Counted from the first letter of the stretch, positions 22,246 through 34,655 are shown. The stretch is DNA of 64,000 nucleotides from Embiotoca jacksoni (GCA_022577435.1 JAKOON010000013.1:610001-674000), one strand, 5' to 3'. Notes: generated by a model not told the origin, from the letters alone. Program-made: numbers and translations.

Positions 22246-24217
22246 GGGAACTGGCCCTGAGTTATCAGAATGCTAATGCAATATAATGGACAACAGCGGC
22301 TGTGTTTTTTGAACGTACACGCTCCCTGGGTTCGGGGTGCATCTCTTCGTCTGAGGCCGGAGACGCCGAGGTTGAGCGGACAGAGAAGGACGGTGGGATT
22401 TGAGTGATAACGCGCTCGGTGCTAGCTGACCTTTCTGTTTCTCACCGGCTGACAGGCAACAGGAGCTTTCTGTCAGGAGAAATCGGAGCTCCTTCGAGTC
22501 CAAAAAAAAACAAAATAACAAAAAAACCTTCCGTGGTATGAAGACATTACTCGCCAGGAAATTCTAGCAAAGAAGGCTGAGAGCGGATATCTGAGGCGCT
22601 GTGTGCGATCGACGAATTGGGAATTTCCTGATTGATTTGTGAGTTTGAAGCGAGCGGCTGTGTGAGTCGGTGCGTTATCGCCCGCCTCCAGCTACGACCG
22701 GTCTTCCTCCATCATGTGAAGTGCCTGCTTGAGCCCTTTTAAGGTGGCACATGACATCTGTCATGCTTTTGTATCCAGGCCAGAAGAGAGAGGCTCCCGA
22801 AGCCGACGCTGGCCTCGTTGTCCGCTCGGGATTCACTCATCCTCCAGGATTCATCGCGGATTAAAAATGTTCGATTTTTGCGGCGGATTTTCTTCAAAAT
22901 GTGAATGTAATTTGCAGAGTTCTTTTATTTAATCTTTTTATTGAACTTAGAAAATCATGGAATCAAAGTTTAAAAAAAAAAAAAAAAAAAAGTGACGTAG
23001 GTTTACAATCTTTGACGAGCATAGAAAACAAACGTTACATCAGCCTTTCAAAATAAGAGCTTTTAGATGCTGTTTAATTCATGTTCATTCAACACATAGA
23101 CCTGCTGGATGAAACAAACAAAGAGACGTCTCTGACAACTGGACGTGTGGAGAAAACTCATTTAACATCCAGTAATATGGAATCACTTCCTTTGATCACA
23201 AACATTTAATCTGAAGACAACATTTCCCACGAACCCCGTCACTTCCTGTTTTTTTCCTGCTCGTCACGGTTTCCTCTTCGGTTGGTTTCGATGACGAGAG
23301 GACGAGAACCGAATTATTTTTGTCAACAAATCCAACATCAGATAAAGAAAGTAAAATAAAAAAAAATTAATATTAGTAAATTATTGAACAATTGAAAGTT
23401 TAAGTGCTCAGTTAGGAATGCTATGAGTACCTCGAGCCAGCCGAGACGTATATACCATGCCCCTACAGTGTCTCCGACTGTGGACGGAATAAAAAAGGCA
23501 CATTAATGATTTAGAAATAAGGGCACAAATAGCCTCTGGGTAAGTGCTGCTGCAGAATCGGGGCTGTCCTGCCTCCGATACTTTTCAGTCTATCAAAAGA
23601 TGAGGGGGGAAGTTAAAAAGATGCTCGGCCGTGTGAAGGAGTTATGACGACACTTCTGTAAACCGATGATGCAGATTGGAGCCGACGGCTTCGGCCCGAC
23701 GATTTCTGATGCGCTCGTGAGCATCTTTGGTCCAGACGTTCCCCGTCTCGCTCCGCTCGCTTCCTCTTTAGTATTCAATTTGAGTTTCTTTCATTTCTCT
23801 GGCAAATAAAAGAACAAAGTCAGATTTTTGGAAAGTTTTGTTGCATTATAATATCGGGAACTGTTTTCTCACCTACTGTGAATTTTTAAATTTTAGGATG
23901 TCATTTTACTTGTAGTATTCTCCAGAAATGTTAAAAGAAAATTCACCCGAGTTAACTTTCATTTTTGTCTTCTGTCCGCTTCAGGTTTTAGAAACTAAAT
24001 GCTCTTCAGGCAGCTTCAGTAACATACCAATAACACGGTGTTGGCTAGTTTCTTTTGGTAAATTGGCCTTTATTTCCCGAGAATCAATTTCGTGTCTTTT
24101 TTATTATTTTTTTTTCCTTTCTTTGAGAAGTTGCTATGGCAGCCGTGTACAGTGATTCTTCGATCAGAGCTGTGAGGTGATAACGAGTGTGAAAAATCCC
24201 TAGCTCCTAAAAATAGT

Positions 24218-24218
<1 letters not shown>
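22245..24218. other. Non-coding stretch, partly GC-richer
   Basis: The parts at 22300-22870 and 23630-23770 are richer in G, C and CpG than the surroundings, but no coding frame with convincing splice sites is visible. An A20 run lies at 22972-22991. Either GC-richer block could be regulatory or a non-coding exon; I cannot support a choice. Confidence 0.4.

Positions 24219-24267
<49 letters not shown>
24219..24267. repeat. (AC)n microsatellite
   Basis: About 24 perfect AC units. Confidence 0.98.
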
Positions 24268-24268
<1 letters not shown>

Positions 24269-24781
24269 CATCCACCTACACTTACATACAAGCAGAGAGA
24301 CGCAGTGTGACTGCATCGTGGTCATGTTCACTCAGAGAAAGTAAGGTGTTAATTTTGCGTCTGCTGTTGAAATGCATGGAAATTATAATTTCGCATGACT
24401 ATTTTAAAGCAGACACCTGTGCATTCATGCTGTGGCGTTGTATGCTTTAAAATTGGGGTTGAAGCAAGTCTCACACCTGTTGGATGTATTTTTTTGCAAT
24501 ATTTATGTATAATTTGGTCTTAATCATTCACCCAGTCTTTATAATAGTGATAATTATGGGATTTCAAAGTAAGTTCTACGACAGACTAGTGAGTTTCTGT
24601 ACTTTATGCCCCTCAGGTGGACAAAATCTGATGTCCAAAAAGCCTGTGAATAGATAGTAAAGTGTGCGTGGAACCGCGAGCCATCCGAGATGTGGTTCAA
24701 TCTGATGGCTATGTCCTGTGTTGTAAAATTTAAATCAGTCTCTCCGTCTCACACACTGTCGGTCATTTCTCTCCCCTCTAG

Positions 24782-24908
24782 AGGTATCAGCGGGCGGTCC
24801 GTGGAAACGGCTCTAACAGTCGAGGCCCCCGGAGCAAACGTGTCCGACGCCGAAATGACAAGAAGTTGCTCGGCCGGATTTCCGACGATTATCGAAAATG
24901 ACATTTGA
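24782..24908 (+). other. Possible terminal exon (unidentified, low confidence)
   Basis: A pyrimidine-rich acceptor, CATTTCTCTCCCCTCTAG, ends at 24781. Downstream, one frame runs 39 codons to TGA at 24899-24901 and gives a very basic peptide (starts RYQRAVRGNG, contains SKRVRRRNDKK, a nuclear-localisation-like or heparin-binding-like run). The neighbouring frame is also open to TGA at 24906-24908 (starts GISGRSVETAL). The block is richer in GC and CpG than its flanks. I recognise neither peptide. It may be a real last exon, a non-coding conserved block or chance. No poly(A) signal is seen close by. Confidence 0.2.
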
Positions 24909-26855
24909 GTGCTTCTGCTCCGTCTGTCCAACACATCCTCACCTCGGCACACCACTTCACATCATCTGCCCGAATGGGTTCTTTTTACATGACCGAGCAG
25001 AGGACTGGACCTTTTATCGTCATGGTAACAATAATTAACAGCTGCTTAACGTGGCTGCAATTTGGTTAGGTGAAGGAAAAAAGATCTTCGATGAGGTAAA
25101 AGTTGTTAATTGTATAAGTTAGGTCCTGTACATGATGCAAGTTAGATATTTAAAACAAGTTAAGTACTAAACTAAAACAAAGTAATAACTTTGTCCCGTG
25201 GTTGCTCCATTGATTCCACCTTTTAACCTCCTCACCATGCAGACTTTGTGAGTCCTTATATGTACTCTACTTATATGTGCAGCAGACTTCTTCCTTTGGT
25301 TCCCGCGAAAGTGACTACGATCATCATAGGTCTCAATAAATGTAAAAAATGGGTCCGAAATATGACTTATTTTTACAAAAACAGGTCATATTTTAGTAGA
25401 GGACAATCTGCCCTGAGATCTACGTGACGTTAACAGAGCTGTGTCCAGACAGCTGCAGAGACGATGTAACGGTCTTTGTGACAGTTTGGATGTAATCAGT
25501 GCAGCCAGTTTATTGATCTGCCGGGATAAGAAAGTAGTGTGAGTGATTGCTTGTAGTTAGTGGCTTTGTCGTGCATCCATTGAAGTTTCCCCATATGTTT
25601 GTGCTGTTTGAAGAATAGCTGTTTAAATATATATATATTCAGACTTTGTTTTCAATGAACAGCTTTCAGGGCGTTATGGACTGAAGTCGTGCGCACAGAT
25701 TTGCATTTAACAAGTGAAAAACGAGACAATATTTCCAGATTGAAAATGTGAAAAACCGAGACACATATGCTCTATCAGGCATCAAGTCGAAAACAACAAA
25801 CAAGTAAACAAGAACTTGCAAAGAGGCAGGAGATTGATTTGCATTTGATTTTCACACTTGCCCAGTTTTAATGTTATTTTTTTTATTGAGCAATAGTGGG
25901 CCGGGTTTATTCTTCACAATGCATCACTGCCAGCCTCCGTACGTTTGGAGAACTTGGAATGATTGGCGTCTTCCTTTGGGAGATAAAAGACTGTCAGATC
26001 TGCACTAACCAAGAAATATGAAGCCAAGTGGAAATGAAATTTAATTTTAAAGGGATCTGGATATTTCCTGTGTAGGAGCAACTTGAAATGACAGAATTTG
26101 AGGAGAATTTGAGGTCTTATCGTGTCTCCAGTCACCATTCATGCCTCAAAAACTTGGATTTCCCAAGTGAGTACTCCTCAACACCAACACAGTAGGACGG
26201 CAACTCAGACGCCACGACACACGGTCCCTCGTATACACATGAATATGCAAAACGGGTTCTTTGTTTAGACGTCAATACTGACTCTGGAGCAGCAAAGACT
26301 CGCGGCCCACAAGTCACATCTGACCCTTCATTGACAGTCGAGCCGCCTGCGGCCGTCCAACTAATTCTCCAGTAACTCATTATTAGCATATGCGCGCATT
26401 CAGCTTTATCTCTCCGCTGGTGTGGAAACAGAAAATTAAAAAGGCTGAAAGAAGGTTCAAGCCTGTACAACTTTTAGATAAAAGTGATTCCGTTTCAATT
26501 AAAACTGTTCAAATTAATCAATTAAAAACATTTTATTTCTTTTTTTTTTCAGTTTGTTATGTAAGAAATCTATTTTGTTTTTCAAACCTTGAAAGAAAAC
26601 AATGTCTACAAAGTATTCAATTACCATCTTCTGACTTGGAAGTGAAGCTCTCGCTGTGCTCGCCGGCAGCCGCCCACCACTGACATTGAACAATTACCGG
26701 GGAATCGTTTTAAATATACAATGTTACGTGGTTAATGTATTGAAAGTGAATATTGGCCTGTTGTTAGCTCACAGTTTGTCTCCCTTTAATGGCAGCTTCA
26801 CTTGGATGATTTGAAATAAAATGGTCACAACCTGAACATTGACATCGACATCATG

Positions 26856-26856
<1 letters not shown>
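24909..26856. other. Non-coding stretch with a CNE-like segment
   Basis: No gene recognised. Segment about 26270-26420 (CTCATTATTAGCATATGCGC, CpG-containing) has a POU/octamer-like ATTAGCATATGC and may be a conserved non-coding element. A short AT repeat lies near 25627-25640. Confidence 0.4.

Positions 26857-26899
<43 letters not shown>
26857..26899. repeat. (TG)n microsatellite
   Basis: About 21 perfect TG units. Confidence 0.98.
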
Positions 26900-26901
<2 letters not shown>

Positions 26902-27211
26902 CTGCAAGGCTTTTTAAATAAAACAGTCTCTTTCTGGGCACAAACACTCAAATTCAAATTAGCGAGCTAATGCACACTCCGACATTAGTCACACAGAAAC
27001 TAAATCTACATAATTTCTTAAGTATTCACACAAAAACTAATCCTCTCACATCTTAGTTAACATCCTAATAATTTGACATCATATTTTAAATAATGTCCAG
27101 AAGATTCTGTTTCCTTTTCAGATAATTAGTTTCAATGAAATTTGATTAAAAGCTCTCGGTTTGAATCACCAAGTTTATTTTGAAGGCATTTTTTTTCCTC
27201 CCCGGCGTTAG

Positions 27212-27371
27212 ACGATCACAGAAGACACAGATAGGAGATGTAGAGCAAGAGGAAGCAGATTTCGCCACCCGGGAAATGAACCATGAATGTGTTGCTGATG
27301 GCTGTCGCAGCTCGGCGTACGACCCGACCACTCGGCCGTTGGGTCACCTCAGTGATCGGCAATTGAAATAA
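27212..27371 (+). other. Possible exon-like open segment (low confidence)
   Basis: The acceptor-like TTTTTTTTCCTCCCCGGCG followed by TTAG ends at 27211. One frame is open for 52 codons to TAA at 27369-27371 (starts RSQKTQIGDVEQEEADF, ends GHLSDRQLK). Composition is protein-like and GC-richer than the flanks, but no family is recognised and there is no supporting second exon. Chance cannot be excluded. Confidence 0.15.
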
Positions 27372-29444
27372 CAGGAGTGTCCAGCTTCGTACGAAGGAAT
27401 GGGATTTCTTAGTGCTTTCAGTTCCTCCAGTTAGAATTAGGTCATGTTGTTTTTTTCTTGTTGTCAGGAAGATACAGTTAGTGACATTTAAAAAAAAAAG
27501 AAATCTTATCCGTGTATTACGTTAAAGCATTGAAAAGGTTGTCTGGTGGAACCATTGGGACGCTCAGTTGGCATTTGAGCATCTTAAAAGTTTAGTGCGC
27601 TGCACAAAATAGCAGAGGTCCCTCTAAGAAGAAGAAACCAGTAAATAAACTCGGTTTGCCTTTCTTATCAAAAAGCACATAGTTCAATGTCGCCGGCTCT
27701 CGACAAGCTAACTTCCGTTACCGACCATTTCATATCTGCTGTGTTTACTGTTTATCGATGAATTTGATTGTTATTTCATTGCTCCTACGGGGGACAGCTT
27801 GTACACGCCACCTCCCGTTAGTGCAAACGGACAGCGTCAGTTTTAATTTATGGAGCGCTCTCATGTTTGTGGCGTGGCCGCGTGCCTGAGGTATAAAACA
27901 CCGAACAGTACGCTGAACCCGTCTGAGTGTTCCTGCGGTGACGAAACACACAAACGATGCATGACAGAGGTTTGTAGGTGAAAATTGCTTTTATGTGTAT
28001 ATTGGTAGTTTCTTACAGAACAACAACATTTTTTAAAAGGAACTCAGACAGGTGGAGATAGAAAAGCAGTTGAACTGAAAACCCGGAGACCCACTGAGGC
28101 TCAAACCAGAACGGTGTGAGTGTTTCTGCCTTTATAGAAACCGAGAAAATACTTTATACGTCTGCGTGGACACGAGAGCATAGACAAACTGGACACACAC
28201 ACACACACACGAAGAAATGTACCCTATCGGCCCCACAGGCTTCATTAATGCCCACCTGTGCTTCAAATGTGTGCAGGGGTGTGAAATTTTAACACACCGA
28301 AGACAGACACGCTCTCGTACACCGTAGATGAGCACAGATCAGATGAGCCCCAGAGAGGTTTCTTCTGGATTGAACCAATTTCCTGAAAGGATGGTCAGTC
28401 AGTTGTTGTTATGTTGCTTACCACTACTTTTGTTGTCCTGGCAACTGCACATAACCGGCCTCCAGAAAGCACCTAAAGCCACGCGGACTGTTTTTTTTTT
28501 GCACGTTAATGTGCTGTCGGAGAAGACAAAGGATTTGGTTTGTATCGTCAGACCACGGGTCTAAACTTCAATGTGAAAGTGAATTTTTATTTTGTAAACC
28601 AATTAAAAGTTAAAACATACTGCAGGCTGAGTTTTGATAAGACTTTTATAGGACCATTAATCGACACGTTCGAATCTTTGATAAGTTGTCTGCGACTTGA
28701 CACGCGGCCAAATTTAAATGATGTTGATTTATAACGACAGACAGTGCGGGAAACTTAAAAGGATATTTCACGTCAAACTTTTACAAAGAAATTCCAGAAA
28801 CTTCCACAGAAAGTTGGAACACAAAAGGATGTAATGAATACGAATTTAAACATATACAGACAACGCAACAGATGGCTTCAAGAGAAATCCAAAAACTTTA
28901 AATCTACAACAAATTTGTGGAATTTCTGTTGAGACAGCTTGTGTGTACTCTTGTATTTACGCAAATGCATCTTTACACAGGAACAAAAAATCCCTTGCAT
29001 TTTATTTGAGGACGTGTGTGAGATGACTTAAAGACAGCTACTCTCAAATATGTACTGTCGAGGCTCGAGGTACACAGGTTGTCATTTTTCCAGGGAGGAG
29101 AATCTGATGACTAAATTCACTGGTATAGACTGAGTGACAAACTGTCCTCGCATGAAAGACTGCATTTACCAGATTCCTGCTGACATTTTGTCGATATTAA
29201 ATGTTTTTAAATGCACCTAATGTTTAATATTTTTTGCTTGCAGTAATATAAACCGAATACTATTTATATTAACTTTATCTGCAATTCCCGGGTGCCCAGG
29301 AAGTCCATGTTAAGGTCTGCTGACAGATAAATGAAGGGCAGGTTTGAGGTAGAGCTGCTAGATAAGATCATGAATCTTATCTGAATATTCATTTTTGGAT
29401 TTTTCGTCAATAAAATGGCCACAAAAACGTACTAGAACAAAGCA
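27372..29444. other. Non-coding stretch, no gene seen
   Basis: AT-rich, with a short (CA)n at 28193-28210. Nothing else recognised. Confidence 0.5.
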
Positions 29445-29962
29445 GCAACCAACGACGACATCAGCCGTTGGTTTGTAAACGTCCGTTATGAAGCTTCGAG
29501 TTTGAATTTTGTCCGTCACTGTCTTTGCTAGTTTGGAGCAGTTTGGAGCAGGAAGTGACCATATTTGGACGAGCTGGGGGAGGAGCAAGCGGTGGATCTG
29601 ACTGATCTGATTGGAAACCTGACAAAACTACATCCCTCCCACGATAGCTGTAACCTGACTGCATCACAGGCCTGTCAATCAAACAGACACGCCCCCAAAA
29701 ACAGGTCTTCTTGAATCTTCTTTTCTAATGAATGAGGGATTATTTTCAGATGGACCTCCAGAAAACTAATAAGAAGGAGTGACTTTAGCTAACAACACCG
29801 AGATAACTGATGGACACATTTTATTCACTTTGGATTTGATGAGAGAAGTTGAATGGGAGTCTATGGAGCCGGAGGCTTTTTGGAGCCGACCTCTAGTGGC
29901 ACTCGCTGGTATTGCAGCTTTAAGGTACTTCTACATCGGAACCATTTTTCAGATCCGCAAGC
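29445..29962 (+). repeat. Dispersed repeat family R1, copy A (longest)
   Basis: Shares long stretches with 43655-44035 and 53903-54325, both on the opposite strand. Landmarks are GTCCGTTATGAAGC, GGAGCAGGAAGTGACCATAT, GGCCTGTCAATCAAACAGAC, GATGGACCTCCAGAAAACTA, GAATGGGAGTCTATGGAGCC and TAGTGGCACTCGCTGG. No transposase and no obvious TIR. A shared frame (about 29779 onward, containing EVEWESMEPEAFWSRP) recurs because the copies are nearly identical. It lacks an ATG start and is not taken as a gene. The family looks non-autonomous and relatively young; its class is not assigned. Confidence 0.85.
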
Positions 29963-30469
29963 TACGTCCACTTATTATACAGTCAATGAGTACAACCCAA
30001 GACGACATCTCCACATATGAAGGCCTGAGACACTTTTCAAAATTAAGTTTCTGTCCACTTTTCAGTTCAATAAGTAATCATTCCACTTTTATTTGGGAAC
30101 AAAAAAGCACAAAAACAAACATGTATTTGCACTGTAGAGCAGCGGCTGACAGCACGACTTGGCCTTGCTGAGATAACACTAAAATGAAGCAGACTAGACA
30201 GCCTGAATAGAGGCAATTTTTCATGCAGAGCATGAATGGAGCACCCTACAGGAAAATGTTGAAATAAGAGAATCACCTTGCTTCTCAATTGGGGGAATCT
30301 TATTAAAGGGGGGGGGCGGGGGGGTTACACAGAGGTGATGCAACTGCAGGGAGGAAAGGAGAAAAGAGGGAGGATGAAAGAGCAGGTTAGGAGAGATGGA
30401 TGGAGAAAGCATCGGAAACGAATACCCTATCGCTGTTTTAACATCTGTCTGCTTCCTCAAACCAGGGAA
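29963..30469. other. Non-coding stretch
   Basis: Contains a G-rich run at 30307-30324 (GGGGGGGGGCGGGGGGG) able to form G-quadruplex. No gene recognised. Confidence 0.5.
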
Positions 30470-30770
30470 GCAGCTGCAGCTCATGTGTTGATTAGAGCTG
30501 TAATCAATCACTCATCACACCAGGAGTGTGTGTTTAAGCAGTGGATGCACATGTGAAGTCGCACCAGAGATTAATAAGCAAATTCAGTCTGTTGAGGGTC
30601 CGGGGGTATAAATTTAGCAGAAGCCTTTTAGGAACTCTTAATCGTGGCCACGCCGGCTTTCTATGATCGGTTGATCTAATTACAAAGAGGTGAGAAACGT
30701 GTGTCCAGTAATCATAACAGAGGCCCAGTCATCCCATTTGTCTGAATGAAGTATTGAAATCAGTGTATTT
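30470..30770. other. CNE-like block (unverified)
   Basis: Complex sequence with TTGATTAGAGCTGTAATCAA (an imperfect palindrome of homeodomain-type cores), TAATAAGCAAATTC and GATCTAATTACAAAG. No coding frame. Enhancer-like in texture only. Confidence 0.22.
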
Positions 30771-30884
30771 GTGCTGACACCTTGCGGACCAACAAACCTT
30801 TTTCTCATGCGAAGTAAAGCACAGGTGTATTTACTAATAATTAATATAGGTAATTAATATTAAACATAACTCTTCCCCTGTGAG

Positions 30885-31060
30885 GTGCAGCCGTGTTCAC
30901 AATCTTCCTGTTCAAAGGGAGTTTTTCCTTCATGCTGTTGGAGGTTTCTTTGTTGAATTGCTGGGTTCTTCTGTATAATGTTGTAAAATACTTTAATGTG
31001 TAAAGTGCCGTGAAATAACCCGTGTTGTGATTTGTCGCCATATAAATTGAATTGAATCGA
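30885..31060 (+). repeat. Fish LINE (L2-like) 3' tail
   Basis: Shows AAAGGGAGTTTTTCCTTCAT, then AAAGTGCCGTGAAATAAC, TTGTGATTTGTCGCCATATA and an AATTGAATTGAAT end. This is the characteristic 3' untranslated tail of fish L2-type LINEs (and SINEs that borrow it). No open frame upstream, so a 5'-truncated copy. Confidence 0.75.
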
Positions 31061-32227
31061 GTCTGGCTCGACCACACTTGATTTTTCGGGTTATGGGTAT
31101 AGACTATGGTTAAGATAAAGATTAGGTTCCAGATGTGAAATCTGTGGAAATACAAATGCATCTGCACGTGTTCGGTCACCAGCGTGTTCACGGCTCCTCT
31201 CCCATCTTCTCTCAAAAGCCGTGAATAGATCACAAGATGAGCCCAGAGACCTGCGACTCACTGAACGTGACTGACAGCTCATTTACTATATTTGAGAGAG
31301 TCCTGATCTCAGTTGATCAAACCTGCAGTTATCATCAGTTATTTTCTTCGTGACAGCTCACCTTCTCTCTTATTTCATCACAGGGATTCACAATTGTTTG
31401 AAGTCCAATCTGACACTCACAGTGAAATGTTTTTCTCATTACAGTTTCATCAGTAATGTGGGGGGTAGATGTTTTTTTTTCCCGCCTTCGGTAGGAAAGG
31501 TATCAAAAAAACATTAAATTACAACGGATACTTCATCAGGCATTAAAATTGGTTTCAAGATTAGTTCTTTCAGTCACATCACTGGAAATTACATTTCATT
31601 ATCTTCTTTCAAACAACTGAAATAGACAAAAGGACTGAGTGGCTCTGAATGCAGCAGTGTATGAGTAGTTATGTTTTTTACTCAGATTCAAAACATGCAA
31701 ATGCGAATGAATACCTTTTCTTTTTTTTTTTTCCCTCTGAGTCATGCCACCACAAATAATCAAAATAAACAAATGTGAGGTCATGTTGAAATGGTATTTG
31801 GAAAAATGAAAAAAGAAAGTGTAATGCATTTACTCAATATGAAATTAAACAAACGTAAGAGGGAGTTTTTCGGTTTCTTTGGAGGATAAATCACGACAGA
31901 AGTTGCAGAGAAAGGTCAGACACGTGGGAGGTGAAAGTGCCCCTTTAACAATCATCTGATGAACCTCTCCACGAACTCGCTCCTACTCAGCGCGCTCCAC
32001 TTCATTCTGTTTCTTTGTTTGGGCACAAAAATCTTCAAAAACACAACCACTTAAACGACTATTAAAATCTAGTGAGACGCATACCTGCGCTTGCGTGTCA
32101 TCAAATTACCTCACCTCGTTTCCATCAGTTTGCAAAACATTTTTCAAATATTTCAAGATGCTTTTGAAACAGAGAAAAATCTAAACCAGCAGCTGCAAAA
32201 TTTTGAACTAATTCAAACAATATACTA
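31061..32227. other. Non-coding stretch, no gene seen
   Basis: Nothing recognised apart from T runs near 31471-31480 and 31720-31732. Confidence 0.5.
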
Positions 32228-32343
32228 TTCATCACGGTAAAACGTGAAGAAGTCACGCTTTGGTCTGTCTAGACGTGACAATTACACATTTTGCTGTAGT
32301 GGACCGGTGTGTCTATTTCACGCTTTGCCGTGATACTGGGTTG
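32228..32343 (+). mobile_element. TIR element copy 4, compact (about 116 bp)
   Basis: The left end TTCATCACGGTAAAACGTGA with GAAGTCACGC is an inverted match to the right end GCCGTGATACTGGGTTG (ending 32343). The right arm keeps one internal unit plus the terminal unit. The interior is only about 20 bp, so this is a deletion derivative or a pair of arms. Confidence 0.65.
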
Positions 32344-32631
32344 CTCTTTATTTTAGTATTAATCTGAAATGAAAGCATTCTGGACCTGGTTGCATTTTAA
32401 TTGTTCCAAAAACTTCTATCTGAAATTGTTCTTTAAGTTTAATATTTATTTAAATTGTATGACCGCGTTATTTACTTCTATTATTCAGTTTCTCCTTCAC
32501 AGTCCCACTGCTGCTACTTCTATCTGTTTTATATTATGACATCTCACTAAACTCAATGATATGAAAACCACTTGCACATGTGGCGTGTTGCCTGGCCGTG
32601 TTCAAGTGTGTACTTTGTAGAGAGCCAGCCC

Positions 32632-32633
<2 letters not shown>

Positions 32634-32673
<40 letters not shown>
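32634..32673. repeat. (GT)n microsatellite
   Basis: About 20 GT units. Confidence 0.98.
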
Positions 32674-32674
<1 letters not shown>

Positions 32675-32814
32675 CTTATAAAGGCTGCCAGCAGTTTACT
32701 CTTTTACTGCTCACTTTCTATCCTGTTCCAAACCTGAGATTTTCATATCAATCTTCTCCCACAATCTCCAGGCGTCTTTAACGCCAACGCACTCTCGTGT
32801 GCGAGCCAAAAGTG

Positions 32815-32819
<5 letters not shown>

Positions 32820-32856
<37 letters not shown>
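32820..32856. repeat. (GT)n microsatellite
   Basis: About 18 GT units, only about 150 bp after the previous array and in the same orientation. Confidence 0.98.
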
Positions 32857-32858
<2 letters not shown>

Positions 32859-33653
32859 AGCACAGACAACATGTATTTGAAGATGTGTGTGTAAATGTAC
32901 GTGTGCACGCTTGCTTTGAAAAAGTGTCCGTCTCCAGTTTCCCCTCTTTGTCTGAGAAACATATTGCCGAAGGAGACAAACAAACTCATCTCACACTGTG
33001 CCCACATGGTAACCAGGGAACGGAACAAAAAAGAGATAGAGGAAGAGACAGGAAGCTGGGGAGAGGGGATGCAAACAGATGCTCAGGGATGAAGAGAAAA
33101 GGGATTGAGGTGAGGAAACAAGGCCACATACGCTTGTCTAGTTGGATTTCAACACATCCAGTGAATGGCTCCGAGTTTCTGTTGTTCAGCCATTAAATGT
33201 TCTCGCACGTATTTGCAGCAAAATCCCGATCACGAGAATAAAAACGGTGGAAAATACAGATAAAGCCTATCTTACATACAAATTTAAAAGTCTTGCACAC
33301 AATACGAAACTATGTACTGACCTAAATGGAAAGATATTAAAAATGCTTTGTCGTGACAAATCCAAAGTATGCTGCAGTCAGTTTTAATCACTGATATCCT
33401 AGTCACTTTTTTTTTTTTTCCACTGAAGAGAAACATGAATACAAATAATGACTAATCCTAATCTTTAATATTTGAAGTACCACATTAAGAAAAATAAATA
33501 TAAGAGGAGGAGGTTTTTTTCTCAAGTAAATAAGGAATAAAGTGGAAATGTTTATAATTCCAGAATAAATTACAATTCATGAGAATAATCCCCAAAAATT
33601 GCGTCTGTTCAGAAGCTGGAGGAAGTGGCTGCATTTGTGTGGACCGAAATAGC
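32857..33653. other. Non-coding stretch, no gene seen
   Basis: Purine-rich in part near 33030-33100. T run at 33408-33419. No exon recognised. Confidence 0.5.
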
Positions 33654-33840
33654 TGGAAACAACGGATGGAAGCAAGGGTCTCCATGGTTACACTCGAGCT
33701 GCAATACAAAGGGGACATTGAATCGCGAGACACAATAAAACGATTGATGGAGTTGTTTGATCCTGAAGGTGTGGACCTCAGAAAAGGCGCCGTGTCTGAG
33801 GCGCAGGCTTCACCATCAACGGAGCTCCAAACTCCGTCTC
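33654..33840 (+). pseudogene. Fragment of integrase-core transposon-type protein
   Basis: Translation in the frame starting 33579 reads VTLELQYKGDIESRDTIKRL and then MELFDPEGVDLRK. A one-base shift then gives LRRRLHHQRSSKL. This order (a DTV..LL..LDPEGV.LR motif followed by an RRR.LRRR arginine-rich segment) is what precedes the catalytic core in a large family of fish integrase-core proteins derived from DNA transposons. The catalytic residues themselves are absent and the segment is frameshifted, so it is a dead fragment. The assignment rests on remembered family motifs. Confidence 0.5.
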
Positions 33841-34218
33841 AACATTTTCACTTTGTTGGTGACATTAGGACTTTATTTTCCAATTACAAAATATTAAAAA
33901 AAACAAAAAACAAAAAACCTTCCTCTAATTTTTTTTTTCTCAGCTGTTCACAATGTGAGCAAAAAAAGTTGCTAACTTAGTATTCGCGCTGTCTTTCAGT
34001 AATTGTTTGCCAACTCGTTAGCTGTACTTGATGCGCGTCAGAGGGGACATTCACTCCAAATGAGAAAAAAAAAAGATGTTTCCAGTTTACTTTTCATGTT
34101 CATAACCGTGATTAGTGTTAATGAATTAACCAAAATACAGTTCTACATTCTGTGAAGTGGGCTCAGTTGCCATATATTGAGACTAATTACAAGCAGAGCA
34201 GGGCTGGGTTGATTTTAG

Positions 34219-34220
<2 letters not shown>
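33841..34220. other. Non-coding stretch
   Basis: A-rich run at 33896-33918. The segment 34120-34215 (CATATATTGAGACTAATTAC) is repeat-free and could be conserved. No gene seen. Confidence 0.4.

Positions 34221-34298
<78 letters not shown>
34221..34298. repeat. (GT)n microsatellite, 78 bp
   Basis: 39 perfect GT units. Confidence 0.98.
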
Positions 34299-34299
<1 letters not shown>

Positions 34300-34612
34300 C
34301 CTGACAGCCATCTGTCCTCTGAAGGGAAACCAGTCTGGCTCTCTGACTCTGCTGCAGCTATGTCGTTCGCTCCTGAGGGCTTAGCACATGTGTCTGTGTG
34401 CGTACACATGAAACATTTTCTTCCCAACGTTCATGGTTGTTGTTTAATTTGTTGTCACAAAAGGCCTTTAATCCCTTTCATACTATAATCCTTTTGATTC
34501 TGGTGCCTAAGTGGCACCATTTAGAAGAAAAATCGGCTTTGTCTCCCACAAACACTATTAAAATAACCATTGGTCCACTTCTCTTTGAAAGCCACCATTA
34601 CAAACGATCTAA

Positions 34613-34615
<3 letters not shown>

Positions 34616-34653
<38 letters not shown>
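34616..34653. repeat. (CA)n microsatellite
   Basis: About 19 CA units followed by CCCACACACG. Confidence 0.97.

Positions 34654-34655
<2 letters not shown>

Noticed and set aside
29779..30171. 130-codon frame also found in part at 53854-54078
   Set aside because: The shared part lies within repeat family R1, starts at GTG not ATG, and similarity comes from repeat identity. No domain recognised.
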